NCBI GenBank assembly: GCA_963682025.1
Contig: OY821521.1
Coordinates: 101,463,111-101,527,110, forward strand
Length of the DNA: 64,000 nucleotides
From: Cordilura impudica
Lineage: Eukaryota > Arthropoda > Insecta > Diptera > Scathophagidae
Direction of reading: 5' to 3'
Made by a program: the position numbers and the translations under genes. Below the pieces are notes generated by a model, which searched no databases, was not told the origin of the DNA, and was given only the letters and a program-made list of their open reading frames with translations. Each line of letters opens with the position of its first letter. The stretch's first letter is position 1. Shown here one piece after another: positions 25,801 through 35,397 of this stretch.

Positions 25801-28800
25801 TTAGTTTGTTATATATGAAAAAGCTTAAATAGTTAAACTCTTTGCTTGGATTCTCACTGAGTTGGTTTCAGTAAAGGTATATGAATTTAACTGTTGTGTC
25901 AAACAATCTACTGCTTTTGATTACTCGAATCACCAACGACCGGAAACAGAATATAGGTAATTTTTTGAAACAAATGTGCTAATGTTCCTTGCTTTATTTA
26001 AAGTAACACATTGATTTGGAACTTGATAAATTTCTAACTTAATCATTAAAATGATAAACATCGAAAATAAGATTTCATATTTTTAAAAATGGAAAATAAT
26101 AAATTAAATATGACAGATATTTCATCCGATAACTGTTTGCTTTGAAAAATTCAAGAGTTTTTTGCCAAGAATGATAGAATACAAGATTACGCCATCCCGC
26201 GGACACTATTACAATTTTCTACGCCGGTCAGGCACGTGACGTCACGCAAACTGTGTTCCTATTGGCTAATAATTTTCAACTGTCAAACTGTTATGTTTAT
26301 GTGTTAGTTTATACATAAACAATAGCATTGTAACAGTGGGACAATTTATTATTTTTCTCCTAAAATTATTTGATAGAAAAAAAATTAATATTTGAACAAA
26401 AATTTTATAGTTTTTGAATTAAAAAATCTTGTCAATAATTCATTAATATGACAAATTTGAAATATATTAAATAAAAAATCTATAGAAGAGGTTAAAAATA
26501 TGTAAATGCAATAATATCACATGAATAAAAGATTATTACTATTAATAGAAGCTAATATTCATCTTAGATAGTTAATTGAAGAATAAGCTATTAATTTTCG
26601 CAAATAAGTCTGGTTTAATCCTCTTATAGGTCCAATTAATCTTGATAAAATAACTAAGATTATAATCAATGGCTTAAAACTAACATAAGAAATTAATATT
26701 AAAGGAGAAATATTTTGTCAAGTTATTAAAATTAATGTATTTATTCAGAATAGTGCTTTTATTACACTAGGGAATCAAAAATGAAAGGGGCCGATCCTCT
26801 TTTTAAGATAAGAGAAGAAAAAATTATTTCACTAAAATAATTTTGATTTATCTTTCTTGAATATAGCATAAATAAAATAACAGCAAATAAAAATACTATA
26901 CTATATTTATAAAAATATCTATAATTAGAAAAATTTAATCAATTATTTTCATAATGATTTAATATAAATGCTCTATAACATAATCATATATAACAAGTAA
27001 GAAAATTATAGTCGGTCTAGACCGACTATACGATACCCTATACCATGCGTTTAGAAACCCTATCTCTTAGGCCCAACTAACTGGACATAGAAAATAAGCA
27101 AAAACCAAATTTGAGTGGGATTTTTATTAATTTTTTTGGCTGCAGATATGAAAAAGTTCATACCGGATGCTATATCTATATGGGGACTAGGTCCAAAAAT
27201 GGACCGATCCTGAGCATGTTAGAAAATAAGCAAAAACCAAATTTGAGTGGGATTTTTATTAATTTTTTTGGCTGCAGATATGAAAAAGTTCATACCGGAT
27301 GCTATATCTATATGGGGACTAGGTCCAAAAATGGACCGATCCTGAGCATGTTTGGTAAAGTCTCTTATATTTTGCAAAAATATGTAGAAAAAAAATTTGA
27401 GAATAATCAGTACAATATTTATGTTTTTAATAGATTTAAGTGAAGATCGGGAAGCAGCTCTATATGCGGCCAAAGGGATCATTTTTGGACTACTCATTAA
27501 TGGATGTAATGAACGCAAACAAACCCAATTTGAGTAAGATCTATATGACAATTTGGATCTTACTGCAATTTATGTACATTTCATAGGGGTAATTTGTATG
27601 GGGGCTAGGTCTGAACATGGACCGATTCCCACCAATTTCAATAGCGTTCATCCCATGGCCGATAAAAGCTTATGTACCAAATTTCATCAAAATATATTTA
27701 TATTTGCGACCTACACTTTGATTACAAGGTTTACATGGACACACAGACGGACGGACGGACGGACGGACGGACATTGTTAAATCAACTTAAAAAGTGATTC
27801 TGATTCGATCGGTATAATTAAAGATGGGTCTAGGTCAAATATTTTTGGTTGTTACAATCAGCAGCACAAAGTCATTATACCCAAACCACATAGTGGTATA
27901 GGGTATAAAAATATAGTACAATTAAAGTTATTAATAGTATAAAAGTCAATAAAAAATTGATTATAATTAGTTAAAGAGGCCATTGTTCAGTGCTTTAGAA
28001 TGAGGTTACCAAATGTTTTTATACTACGTTGTTATTTTATTAAATTTTCTCTTAAAAATTTGTAAGCCTTGGTACTTGTGGAATACAAAGTGATCTGTAA
28101 CGTTTTGCATTTTGTCTGTCCTTTAGTAAACAGACGACTCAATGCTTTCTCAAGATTTGTGTTAGTAGAACTTAAGCTCCGAACTTGACGATACAAATTT
28201 TTCATTGTGATCGCAGATTGACTTTGTAACTTTTTCAGCATACTATTCTCGTGGCGCAAATCATCTCTAAAAACGATTTGAAATAAATATTTATGCACTT
28301 TTTAAAAACATACATACATTTTCATTTCCAAACTTTTTGTGTACAGTTGTAGGCTATCTTCCAGAATGCCAGTCTTCATTGGAGTGTTTTTCTCATCGCA
28401 TGTATGTAAGTGTTTCAAATTGATTTGGAATTTCAACTTCATTTGGAATTTGAAATTTAAATTTGTTTTGTAAATTTATTCGAAATTTCAATTTCATTTG
28501 CAATAGCGCTCGCCTCTAAGGTCGGAACTGCTCCCGGCTTCAATTTTCGTGTACGCTGATTGGTAAATACTATTCATAATTACTAATTAATGAACTGTTA
28601 AAATTACAATTGTGATAACTAACCCATTTCAAATTTCACCTTTCTTTCAAAATCCTCCTGTTTGAAATGAAAAGCAGAAATTCTTTCTTTTTCAACATCT
28701 ACGGAAATTCATCGATTGCAAAACAATACCAAAGCTTCCTTTGAGCTGTATCTTTCGGGAACTTGTAAAAGGATACATCTATAATAAAAAATATAATCTA

Positions 28801-30747
28801 TTCATTAAAAACACCCAAAATGTTACTTTTTCGCATAATTTCTCATTTGTTTTTTATGATTATTCTGCTTGCATTTGCCCACTGTTTACGTTTTTTCTGC
28901 CTTTTTGTTTTTTTAGTTTTTCTTTATGCTGCAACTTTACTGCATGTTTTAATTAATTTTAATTATTTTAATATTGTTTTAAATAAAATATAAAGCGAAA
29001 TATGTAATTTATAACAAGAACTGATTTAATATTTTTTTGAGAACTGTCAAAGTGATTTTAACATTTTTTACATTTTTCGCAAGATTTTTTAATTTTCACA
29101 CATGATAATCCTTGCGGCAGACACGTTACGTCATCTAACGGGAAAACATTCGGATGGCGTTACCTTTATTATATCATTCTTGGTATTTTGCAAATAATTA
29201 TTTGACACTATTGAAAATGCTCTTATTTCTTAAACTACACTTTTTTTCACATATTTAGATGATATTGTTTGTTTTGGTTTGTAATTGGAAATTATATATG
29301 TCTAAATATAAATGCAGTTAAAGAAAGAACTCTACAAAACTGTGAGTTGTATTTCCTATATCATTTAAAATAATTTTAATTTGTTTTTATCGTATACAAA
29401 CAATTTCTTTTCAAGCAGTTTACGTATCTAAGGCCCAGTTTTTGGGATGTCAGTTAAACGTAGTTTAATTAAACCGAGAATTAATTTTTTCAGACATATC
29501 CAAATTCATAAAGGAATTGATGAATAAGTCCTGGGTTTAACAAAACTAGGTTTAACTGATATCTCAAAAACTGGGTCTTAAAGTATTATTTGAATTTGGG
29601 ATGTTATCAATTAGATTAAAGAATTGAAGTTAAAATATTCTTAGGAAAATAAGTTGGAATTTTACCCTTCAACAAAATCTACAACCATGATTTTTCTTTA
29701 CTTCTGTAACTTCTAAAAATACTTTCTATGCTTGCCGGTTCTGTAAAGCCAGGTTAACATTACACTTTAACAACTAGACTTATAACGTTTCGACGAAATT
29801 TGATACATGAAATCCAGTTTAGGTTCAGACCTAGCTCAGAGCTCTCTGTGTGGCAATTAATTATTTCTAAGACCCAAACAATCGTACATATTTTGGTTAG
29901 ACAACAGTCTTTGAGTAAATAATTTACGATAAATTTTGGTCATTCCAGGCAGTCCCACGATATTTGATTTCATCTCTTAAAAGCAATAACAATAAGAAAT
30001 ATTCTACTCAATTATGATGAGATTTTTAGGCATATATATTTAAAGGACATGTAAATGGCATTTCCTAGTGTATCTAGTTTTTGGAGCTAGTGACCATATA
30101 AAGAACACTTTTCCAATCTCAAAATTTGTTCATGTCCACCTAGTCTGATTATGGTGGCTCTTTGCTTAACACATAGTGTTGACCATCGTATAGTCGGCCT
30201 ATACCAGCTAAAAGTCTTTCACTTATTTTTGTTAGAGAATGTCCTATTATCAAATAGGGAGCAAAGTGCTATATATAGAACCATTTCTTAGTCAGTTAAA
30301 CCTTAAGTTTAAGTGAATAATCTGTTCCATTTAACCGGTTGGTGAATAGATGATATTGGGTTAATTTTGCGGTTCTCAAATATTATATTTCTCATTGAAC
30401 TGCATTTTAAATATATATTTTTCCTATTTAGAGTTTAAAAATCGCCAATGCAGTTTATAATATTGATTGGACCCATTCGAGTTTCGAAGTACGTAAATGT
30501 GTATTGATATTACTAATACGTTGTCAAACATCATTAAAGGTATTTTTTTGTATTATACATATAAACATCTAATTAAAAGTAAAATTTTAATAACATTTTT
30601 TAATTTCTCTTTTTTTTAATACTTATGCATGTTTGTTTACAGATTTCTGCTGGTGGTATGTATCCTATGACTTTGGAAGCTTTTCAAGCTCTTTTAAATG
30701 CTGCATATACATATTTTAATATGTTACGCGGCTTAATGGCCAAATAA
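16874..30747 (+). CDS. Odorant receptor (7tm_6 family), seven exons, 372 aa
   Basis: Exons: 16874-17170, 17445-17583, 23776-24043, 24288-24387, 24464-24565, 30432-30539, 30643-30747. All introns have GT...AG ends and the phases join without a stop, giving 372 residues, normal for an insect odorant receptor. These are membrane proteins of olfactory neuron dendrites that pair with the co-receptor Orco to form odorant-gated channels. Hydrophobic segments occur near residues 29-50, 57-76, 122-140, 160-190, 245-268 and 276-294. The C-terminal part carries the family signature: ANAVYNIDW, then LLIRCQTSLKISAGGMYPM, then LEAFQALLNAAYTYFNMLRG. Few other insect families show this. Exon 1 is entered at the only suitable ATG after a TATA box. 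Introns 2 and 5 (about 6.2 and 5.9 kb) are bloated by transposons. I cannot assign the Drosophila orthologue. Confidence 0.93.
18055..18538 (+). repeat. DINE-1-like family 1 element, degenerate copy in intron 2
   Basis: It follows the order of the better copies at 34288 and 35398: a start resembling ACCCTATACCA, GTGCTG.TGTTTGTAAC, a block near 18320 (GATCGGTCCATTTTT), and a 3' end with ATCGTATAGTCG plus a degraded hairpin before TTTTACTTGTTTT. The GTCY microsatellite is nearly lost. It lies within the receptor's second intron. Confidence 0.7.
18848..20905 (+). pseudogene. Mariner-like transposase split by a LINE insertion
   Basis: The left part (18848-about 19205) opens MNEFEGRKLIVDNWKANQNR and carries an HTH-like RDFKMARRTVYYGLKRY, then VVMNDETYVK, the first catalytic Asp block. 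The right part (about 20615-20905) reads NLALAHNV followed by DINMPNIPQFKDIEL, matching the mariner DLASAHYA...MNPPN.PQ..PIE blocks. The second catalytic Asp is Asn here. An oppositely oriented LINE fills 19208-20612 and the segment between the first and second Asp blocks is missing. Frameshifts and stops are frequent. The closest subgroup may be maT-like; that is a guess. Confidence 0.7.
19208..20612 (-). pseudogene. 5'-truncated LINE (RT and C-terminal part)
   Basis: Read on the minus strand: NKSPGPDGIPAL (about 20612-20575), then ANPLINDRQYGFRRNRSTGD and SKAFDRVWHGALISKL (RT palm), a degraded PQGSVLSP / FADDS region near 20190-20090, VDFNALKTQC, and a tail with HPFVVYCPVDYTTHYRENSF and WNKLPAEAFPDSYN. 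The 3' end at about 19208 abuts an A-rich tract on the minus strand (T-rich on plus, 19212-19240), the expected poly-A tail. It is interrupted by several frameshifts. It sits inside the mariner remnant in the receptor intron, so it inserted later. Confidence 0.8.
21200..21310 (-). repeat. DINE-like fragment with GTCY-type microsatellite
   Basis: GAGCGTGATTTCAACAGACA, then CAGACGGACAAACGG, then CAAACGAAATGACAAACTTA matches the complement of the 5' part of the element at 45393. The neighbouring intron sequence, 21311-22227, shows nothing else recognisable. Confidence 0.55.
22228..22998 (-). repeat. DINE-1-like family 1 element, copy A
   Basis: On the plus strand it opens GTAAGAAAATTATAGTCGG (complement of the family 3' end) and ends TGGTATAGGGTATAAAAA (complement of the 5' end). 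Internal landmarks match the other copies: GATATGAAAAAGTTCATATC, CAAATTTCATCAAAATATA and a short ACAGACGGACAGACG microsatellite. It is more diverged than copies B, D and E. It lies in intron 2 of the receptor. Confidence 0.8.
23005..23543 (-). repeat. DINE-like family 2 element
   Basis: The complement starts near 23543 as TATACCTCCACACCAGTG and runs through ATATATATATTTGTGATCC, GTCCGCCTGTCTGTGG and ATCACGACCACGCCCTCAAT, matching the plus-oriented copy at 60017-60620. It directly follows family 1 copy A. The GTCY microsatellite is short here, and no 3' hairpin is visible. Confidence 0.7.
24085..24240 (+). repeat. DINE-1-like 5' fragment in intron 3
   Basis: TTTTATACCCTAATACCACT then CTGTGATCAGGGTATAATGG resembles the first 60 bp of family 1. 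The rest is too diverged to align by eye. Confidence 0.5.
24566..26165. other. Intron 5 sequence, nothing recognised
   Basis: The left part of the receptor's fifth intron. I see no open coding block, RNA gene or clear repeat. Confidence 0.5.
26360..26992 (-). pseudogene. Nuclear mitochondrial insertion (NUMT): nad2 fragment
   Basis: Read on the minus strand with the invertebrate mitochondrial code (AGA=Ser, TGA=Trp, ATA=Met). It reads FSSLMLKSGSAP, then after a one-base deletion FHFWFPSVM, LILMTWQNISPLMLISYV, SGLNQTYLRKLMAYSSINY, and NSKTMKF near the end. These are landmarks of NADH dehydrogenase subunit 2. The frame stays open for well over 100 codons in mitochondrial code but has in-frame TGA codons in nuclear code. 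It differs from the usual fly nad2 at conserved Gly positions (SGLNQT for GGLNQT). Only one frameshift is seen. It abuts the DINE-1-like copy B and may continue beyond it at 27913-28000. Confidence 0.8.
26993..27912 (-). repeat. DINE-1-like family 1 element, copy B, with internal duplication
   Basis: It runs from AACAAGTAAGAAAATTATAG (complement of the 3' end) through the 18-bp palindrome AGTCGGTCTAGACCGACT to TGGTATAGGGTATAAAAA. A GGAC microsatellite lies at about 27745-27772. A 132-bp segment is duplicated in perfect tandem (27089-27220 and 27221-27352). Open frames through it have no homology beyond the repeat. It is nested inside the NUMT, which is nested in the P-like element. Confidence 0.85.
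28032..28298 (-). pseudogene. Fragment of P-element/THAP-type transposase
   Basis: The 88-residue open frame contains a leucine-rich coiled region (LRHENSMLKKLQSQSAITMK), then SRLFTKGQTKCKTLQ and STKAYKFLRENLIK. P-family transposases carry a coiled coil after the THAP finger, then an IF.K.Q...L segment and a YxFLR block. The THAP zinc finger and catalytic part are not seen. Its position between P-like TIRs supports the call. Confidence 0.5.
29431..29578. mobile_element. 148-bp hairpin MITE with TA target site
   Basis: The left arm AGGCCCAGTTTTTGGGATGT and the inverted right arm AGACCCAGTTTTTGAGATAT match closely, and the similarity continues for about 44 bp. TA flanks both ends (29429-29430, 29579-29580), as for Tc1/mariner-mobilised MITEs. 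It is non-coding and lies in receptor intron 5. Confidence 0.75.
30140..30225 (+). repeat. DINE-1-like 3' fragment in intron 5
   Basis: ACCATCGTATAGTCGGCCTA, then TTTCACTTATTTTTG is a degraded family 1 3' end (subterminal repeat, broken hairpin, CTTACTTGTTTT-like tail). The rest of 29579-30431 shows nothing recognisable. Confidence 0.45.
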
Positions 30748-30903
30748 ATAAATATATTAAATATAATCAGTTTATTATTAGCTAAGAAAGAATTCACGTA
30801 TTCAATTTATATGTCTTAATGTAACACATTCACTGAATTTTTCAAATTTTGTATGTATCGTATGTAAGCAAAAACAAATTATGATTTCTTAAAAAATATT
30901 TCA

Positions 30904-30909
30904 AATAAA
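30904..30909 (+). terminator. Candidate polyadenylation signal of the receptor gene
   Basis: AATAAA lies 157 bp after the stop codon. Another AATAAA overlaps the stop (30742-30754 region) but leaves too little 3' UTR to be preferred. Confidence 0.4.
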
Positions 30910-31899
30910 TGTAGATGAACCAACTGCGTGACTCATTCTATTATAGGTATATTACTTACTAGATAGGGTATAATTTTTTTTTATTCTGGTTGTAGTGGTG
31001 ATTTATAACTATATGTTAAATTTCTAAAAATAGCTTTTAGTGGTTTTAAAGGAATTCTAATGGAATACCCCTAACAATTAAATTTAAAATAAAATAATTT
31101 TTTTGGTGTATAGTATGCCTACCCGTTCATCACATAAGTATTATTGCTAATAAGATGCCTCCGTGTAGTAGAATTCGATCGTAGATGTTGAAAAAATTGA
31201 CGTAACATGTTTTTAGATGAGTGCTAAAATCTGCAAAGAAAAATTTGAAATAAATTATACGTCAGCATAAGATTAAAATTTTTTCATGGACTAGAACTAA
31301 AACGTTGATTTCAGATATTTTTTTTTTTTTTTTGAATGCAAGCGTTTCATGTCAACAGTGTTTTGCTCAACCCTAAATATTGCGTCGGATTTAAAACATT
31401 CTGTTTATATAATAAAAATATGCCAAAGCGTGGCATTAAAATGTATGGATGATATTAGGAACTCACAAAGTCACATAAATTTAAGGGGAGGCACCACGCA
31501 AGCTGGTCTCGGACCGCCATTAATAACCATTATGCACTTGAAAAGGTTCAAGGTTATTATAATACTTAAGCTATAATTATTTATTTTCTATAGGAGGTGC
31601 CAAGACCCAGATCTCATCCCGTCCATTTTTGCAATTACTATTCACATTAATAACTTATAAACTTACACAAAGTTCAATGTCTCTCGTGATCAGCTCCCAT
31701 CCATTTTTGATTCGACTACTTAAATTTTATTGTAAACAGAAGTAATTCAGTTACTTATTTTTAACAACAGTGTTGTTATAGTAGCCATTAACTTCATGAT
31801 ATTACGTTAAACCCGATCTACCGGACATGGTATGGAAGAGTTTTGCAAAAGTGTAAACAAAACGAACATATGGTACGAAGATAAGATCTATTGAGATTG
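30910..31899. other. No gene recognised
   Basis: AT-rich DNA downstream of the receptor. The open frame at 31349-31576 has no recognisable motif. Confidence 0.45.
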
Positions 31900-32010
31900 A
31901 AACATTTACGGCCTAAATAGTTTAATTCATATGTATATTAAGATAGGTCGACTTCACTACAACTCTCAATATGATATATACCATCTGCACAATGGTGTGG
32001 AGGGTATAAA
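31900..32010 (-). repeat. DINE-like family 2 5' end fragment
   Basis: The plus strand ends GGTGTGGAGGGTATAAAAAA (31991-32010), the complement of the TTTTTTATACCCTCCACACC 5' end seen at 45393. A TATATACCATCTGCACAATG segment precedes it. Confidence 0.55.
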
Positions 32011-32192
32011 AAATCTGTCTCTAGCAACAACCGTTAGTGTCTTGGACCATTCTATAAAATTTTTTTTTTATCCAAAGCAACCATATATAAATGCCTAATA
32101 TGCAAAAGTTTTTTTTGACGCACATCTAATGTTATGTTGGATATATCCTGGCATATCAGCGTATTAGAGATATTGAATAGAACATATTAATT

Positions 32193-32684
32193 ATACCCTG
32201 TACCACAATATGGTGAGCATATATCGGCCATAAGGCATATTCTATTGAAATTGATGAAATGTTCAAACAAAGTTCCCATGAGATCCATTTAATAATATAA
32301 AAATTTTTAAATATATTAATATATGATCGAGTTTGAAATTATTCAGGCTCAAGATCAAACTATCTACTGCTTTTAGTTACTGATGAGGGTTGGTGACTCT
32401 TCCCGAAACAGCTGTATAACCTGTCATGTCAGAATATAGATAAATTTTTTGAAACAAATGTACCAATGTTTTTGCTATATTTAAAGTAAAAACATTTGAT
32501 CTTGAGCCCGAATAATTTCAAACTCAATCGTTTTTAAAAGCGCGGAATTCTATTTTCTTCGATATTATTATGGATTTTTGTCGAGTTAATGTTAACAACA
32601 AAATTGGTTATAATAATGTGTTTAGAACATGGATGGAGGGTATCAAAGATTCGGCATAGCCGAATTTAATACAGTTTCTTGTTT
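32193..32684 (+). repeat. DINE-like element with 3' hairpin
   Basis: It opens TTATACCCTGTACCAC and ends GGAGGGTATCAAAG, then the hairpin ATTCGGCATAGCCGAAT, then TTAATACAGTTTCTTGTTT. The same 3' pattern ends the element at 46750. The interior lacks a GTCY microsatellite and contains no reading frame. The two ends might derive from different copies. Confidence 0.5.
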
Positions 32685-33102
32685 CTATGTACTGTGTGTG
32701 AGTATATAATGAAATAATAGAACTTTCAAAATGCGAAAGTATTTAGCTTCTGATCTCTCGAGATACAAATTTTGTCTATATTGAAGCTATTTACTTTAAG
32801 GAACAAATTTTTTTTGCTGCAACATTTCAAAATCAACGTTATTATTTTCATACTGTAACCCAGTTTCCATTTTTATTTGCATCAATTTCTTCATACGATA
32901 TTAAACAAAATTGCGGCTTACTAAGTTAAGAATTAAATTCTTTTTTAGTTACGATAAAAAAAGACATGCTTAAATTATATATTGTAAATTCATTATAAAA
33001 ACAGGGTATTTCGATTACGACACTTAAAAACGATATACAACATCACATAAATGGAATAGGTTGGCAACTCTAGTTCTAATAAAAACAATAAGAATAAGAA
33101 AC

Positions 33103-33583
33103 AAGTAAGAAAATTATAGTCGGTCTAGACCGACTATCCGATACCTTATACCATGCTTTAGAGACCCTATCTCTCCGGTCCAACTAATTGGATATAGAAA
33201 ATAAGCGTAAACCAAATTTTTTTGGCTGCAGATATGAAAAAGTTCATATCGGGTGCTATATTTATATGGGGACTAGGTCGAAAAATGGACCGATCCCGAC
33301 CATATTTGGTAAAGTCACTTATGTTTTGAAAAAATATATACAAAACAAATTTAAAAAAATATGTGCAATATTTTTGGTTTTTGATAGATTTAAGTGAAAA
33401 TCGGGAAGCATCTCTATATGGGGCCTATGACTAAGAATTGTCCTATAGGGATTATATTGACTCAGAAAGTGATTCTGAGTCGATCGGTATAATTAAAGAT
33501 GGGTCTAGGTCAAATATTTTTGGTAGTTACAAACAGCAGCACAAAGTCATTATACCCAAACCACATAGTGGTATAGGGTATAA
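33103..33583 (-). repeat. DINE-1-like family 1 element, copy C, internally deleted
   Basis: It has both family ends (AACAAGTAAGAAAATTATAG at the left, TGGTATAGGGTATAAAAA at the right) but jumps near 33455 from the GGACTAC block to the AAAGTGATTCTGA block, losing the GTCY microsatellite and flanks. 33584-34030 beyond it shows nothing recognisable. Confidence 0.8.
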
Positions 33584-34030
33584 AAAAATAATTGGAGCCA
33601 TGCTTTTATACGCTTTCAGGTTAGACACGCGATAAAATAATCAAATCATGTATAAAATGATTTAATAATCTGTTGTTATCGAATTTAGTTAAAAGCTGAA
33701 ATCTACCTAATCGGGAAATTGTTGAAAATTCCAGTTAAAAGACTCGACCCAAACAAGTAGGCAAATAAATTTAAATAATATTATATAAAAAATTGATTAT
33801 AGATTTTTTAATTTTGTAAAATTTTTAAGAAACACGAGATATTATATTTTTACGGTTTCATTGTCCCCGCTTTCAAAATTGTAAAAATTCAATACTTATA
33901 TACACTCCTAATCATAATAATAGATAATTCATTAATATTAAAGTGATCATAAATCCAACATTTTCTCTTTTAAGCTTCTGCATTTTTTTTTTCCTAATCA
34001 GTTTGATGTGGCAATGTCGTTATAACATGG

Positions 34031-35266
34031 TGTCTCGACTAGCCATAATTCGTGACAATGTTCAAGTCAATGGCTTGTGGAGACCGCTAATGTTCATGTT
34101 ATGACTAAAAAATCCAACTTTTTGCCATGACAGAAAGTCTGTCATAAACTCAGCCATTTATTTGCAGTTTCATTCGATTTTGACGTTTAAGTATATTAAA
34201 ATGGCGCAACTTAAATTAAATAAAAGCGAAATTATTATTTTCATTCTAAAAAAGGATTCACTCAAAATCTCGTGCTTTTTCTTCCATTTTTATACCCTAT
34301 ACCACTATGTGGTTTGGGTATAATGACTTTGTGCTGCTGTTTGTAACAACCAAAAATATTTGACCTAGACCCATCTTTAATTATGCCGATCGAATCAGAA
34401 TCACTTTCTGAGTTGATTTAACAATGTCCGTCCGTCCGTCCGTCCGTCTGTGTGTCCATGTAAAGCTTGTAATCAAACTGCAGGTCGCAAATATGAATGT
34501 GTTTTGATGAAATTTGGTATATAAGCTTTTATCGGCCATGGGATGAACGCTATTGAAATTGAATTGGAATCGGTCCATGTTCAGACCTAGCCCCCATACA
34601 AATTACCCATATGAAATCGACATTAATTGCCATAAGATCCAAATTGTCATATAGATCTTACTCAAATTGGGTTTGTATGCGTTCATTACATCCACTAATG
34701 GGTAGTCCAAAAATGATCCCTTTGACCCCATATAGAGCTGCTTCCCGATCTTCACTTAAATTTATCAAAAAACAAAAATATTGCACTGATTCTTCTCAAA
34801 TTTTGTTTGTATATATTTTTGCAAAATAAAAGAGACTTTACCAAACATGGCCAGGATCGGTCCATTTTTGGGCCTAGTCCCCATATAGATATAGCATCCG
34901 ATATGAACTTTTCATATCTGCAGCCAAAAAAATTAATAAAAATCTCACTTAAATTTGGTTTATGCTTTATTTCTATATCCAGTTAGTTGGGTCTAAGAGA
35001 TAGGGTCTCTAAACGCATGGTATAGGGTATCGTATAGTCGGTCTAGACCGACTATAATTTTCTTACTTGTTTCTTCTTCAATTTATATTTTTAGTTTTTG
35101 TAACTCTTTTAAAGCATTGAGTATAATAACACATTTTTGTTGTTTACGGATCAAAGACATTTTGGAAATGAAATGTCTGAACATAATTTGCCCACTTCGC
35201 GTTTTCTCTCATTTTGTTTCTCTGACTTGAACATGAACATTGTCATAAATTATTGCTAGTCGAGAC
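34031..35266. mobile_element. TIR element of unknown superfamily carrying a nested DINE-1-like copy
   Basis: GTCTCGACTAGCCATAATTC at 34031 and the inverted GTCTCGACTAGCAATAATTT ending at 35266 continue alike through TGACAATGTTCA. Without the nested repeat (34288-35071) the element is about 450 bp and non-coding. I could not see a clear target duplication. Confidence 0.6.
34288..35071 (+). repeat. DINE-1-like family 1 element, copy D
   Basis: Full-length reference copy. Order: TTTTTATACCCTATACCACT (5' end with subterminal repeat), a nearby palindromic TATGTGG/CCACATA region, the (GTCC)n microsatellite at about 34427-34455, a long conserved interior, TGGTATAGGGTATCGTATAG (inverted subterminal repeat), the palindrome AGTCGGTCTAGACCGACT, then ATAATTTTCTTACTTGTTT. 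This matches the DINE-1/Helentron-associated plan: subterminal inverted repeats, GTCY microsatellite and 3' hairpin. It is non-coding. Confidence 0.85.
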
Positions 35267-35397
35267 TTTGGACCGACCGTATTCGATTTTGTTATGCAAT
35301 ACGTCAAAAAACTTTAAATTACACCACCATTAATATAATTTTTTAATATAGCCATTAGTTTTGGAATTATTCAGTCACAAGTGGAAAAAAAATTTGT

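Larger units (their letters stand above)
26166..29182. mobile_element. P-like DNA transposon, decayed, with nested insertions
   Basis: The left terminus CAAGAATGATAGAATACAAG (26166 on) and the inverted right terminus CAAGAATGATATAATAAAGG (29182 back) match over about 30 bp, both continuing to ACGCCATCC. A roughly 31-bp TIR starting CA is typical of P elements. Flanks GTTTTTTGC (left) and GTATTTTGC (right) differ at one base and may be a target duplication. The only coding remnant is the minus-strand segment at 28032-28298. A nad2 mitochondrial fragment and a DINE-1-like repeat sit inside, leaving about 1.5 kb of original element. Confidence 0.6.

Noticed and set aside
27111..27780. Open frames in DINE-1-like copies (also 33188-33635, 34381-34829, 35505-36109)
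   Set aside because: They shift or break between copies of the same repeat and have no protein motif, so the repeat is non-coding.
34427..34455. GTCC arrays considered as a CRISPR-like or regulatory array
   Set aside because: Simple 4-bp microsatellite without spacers, found in every copy of a dispersed repeat.
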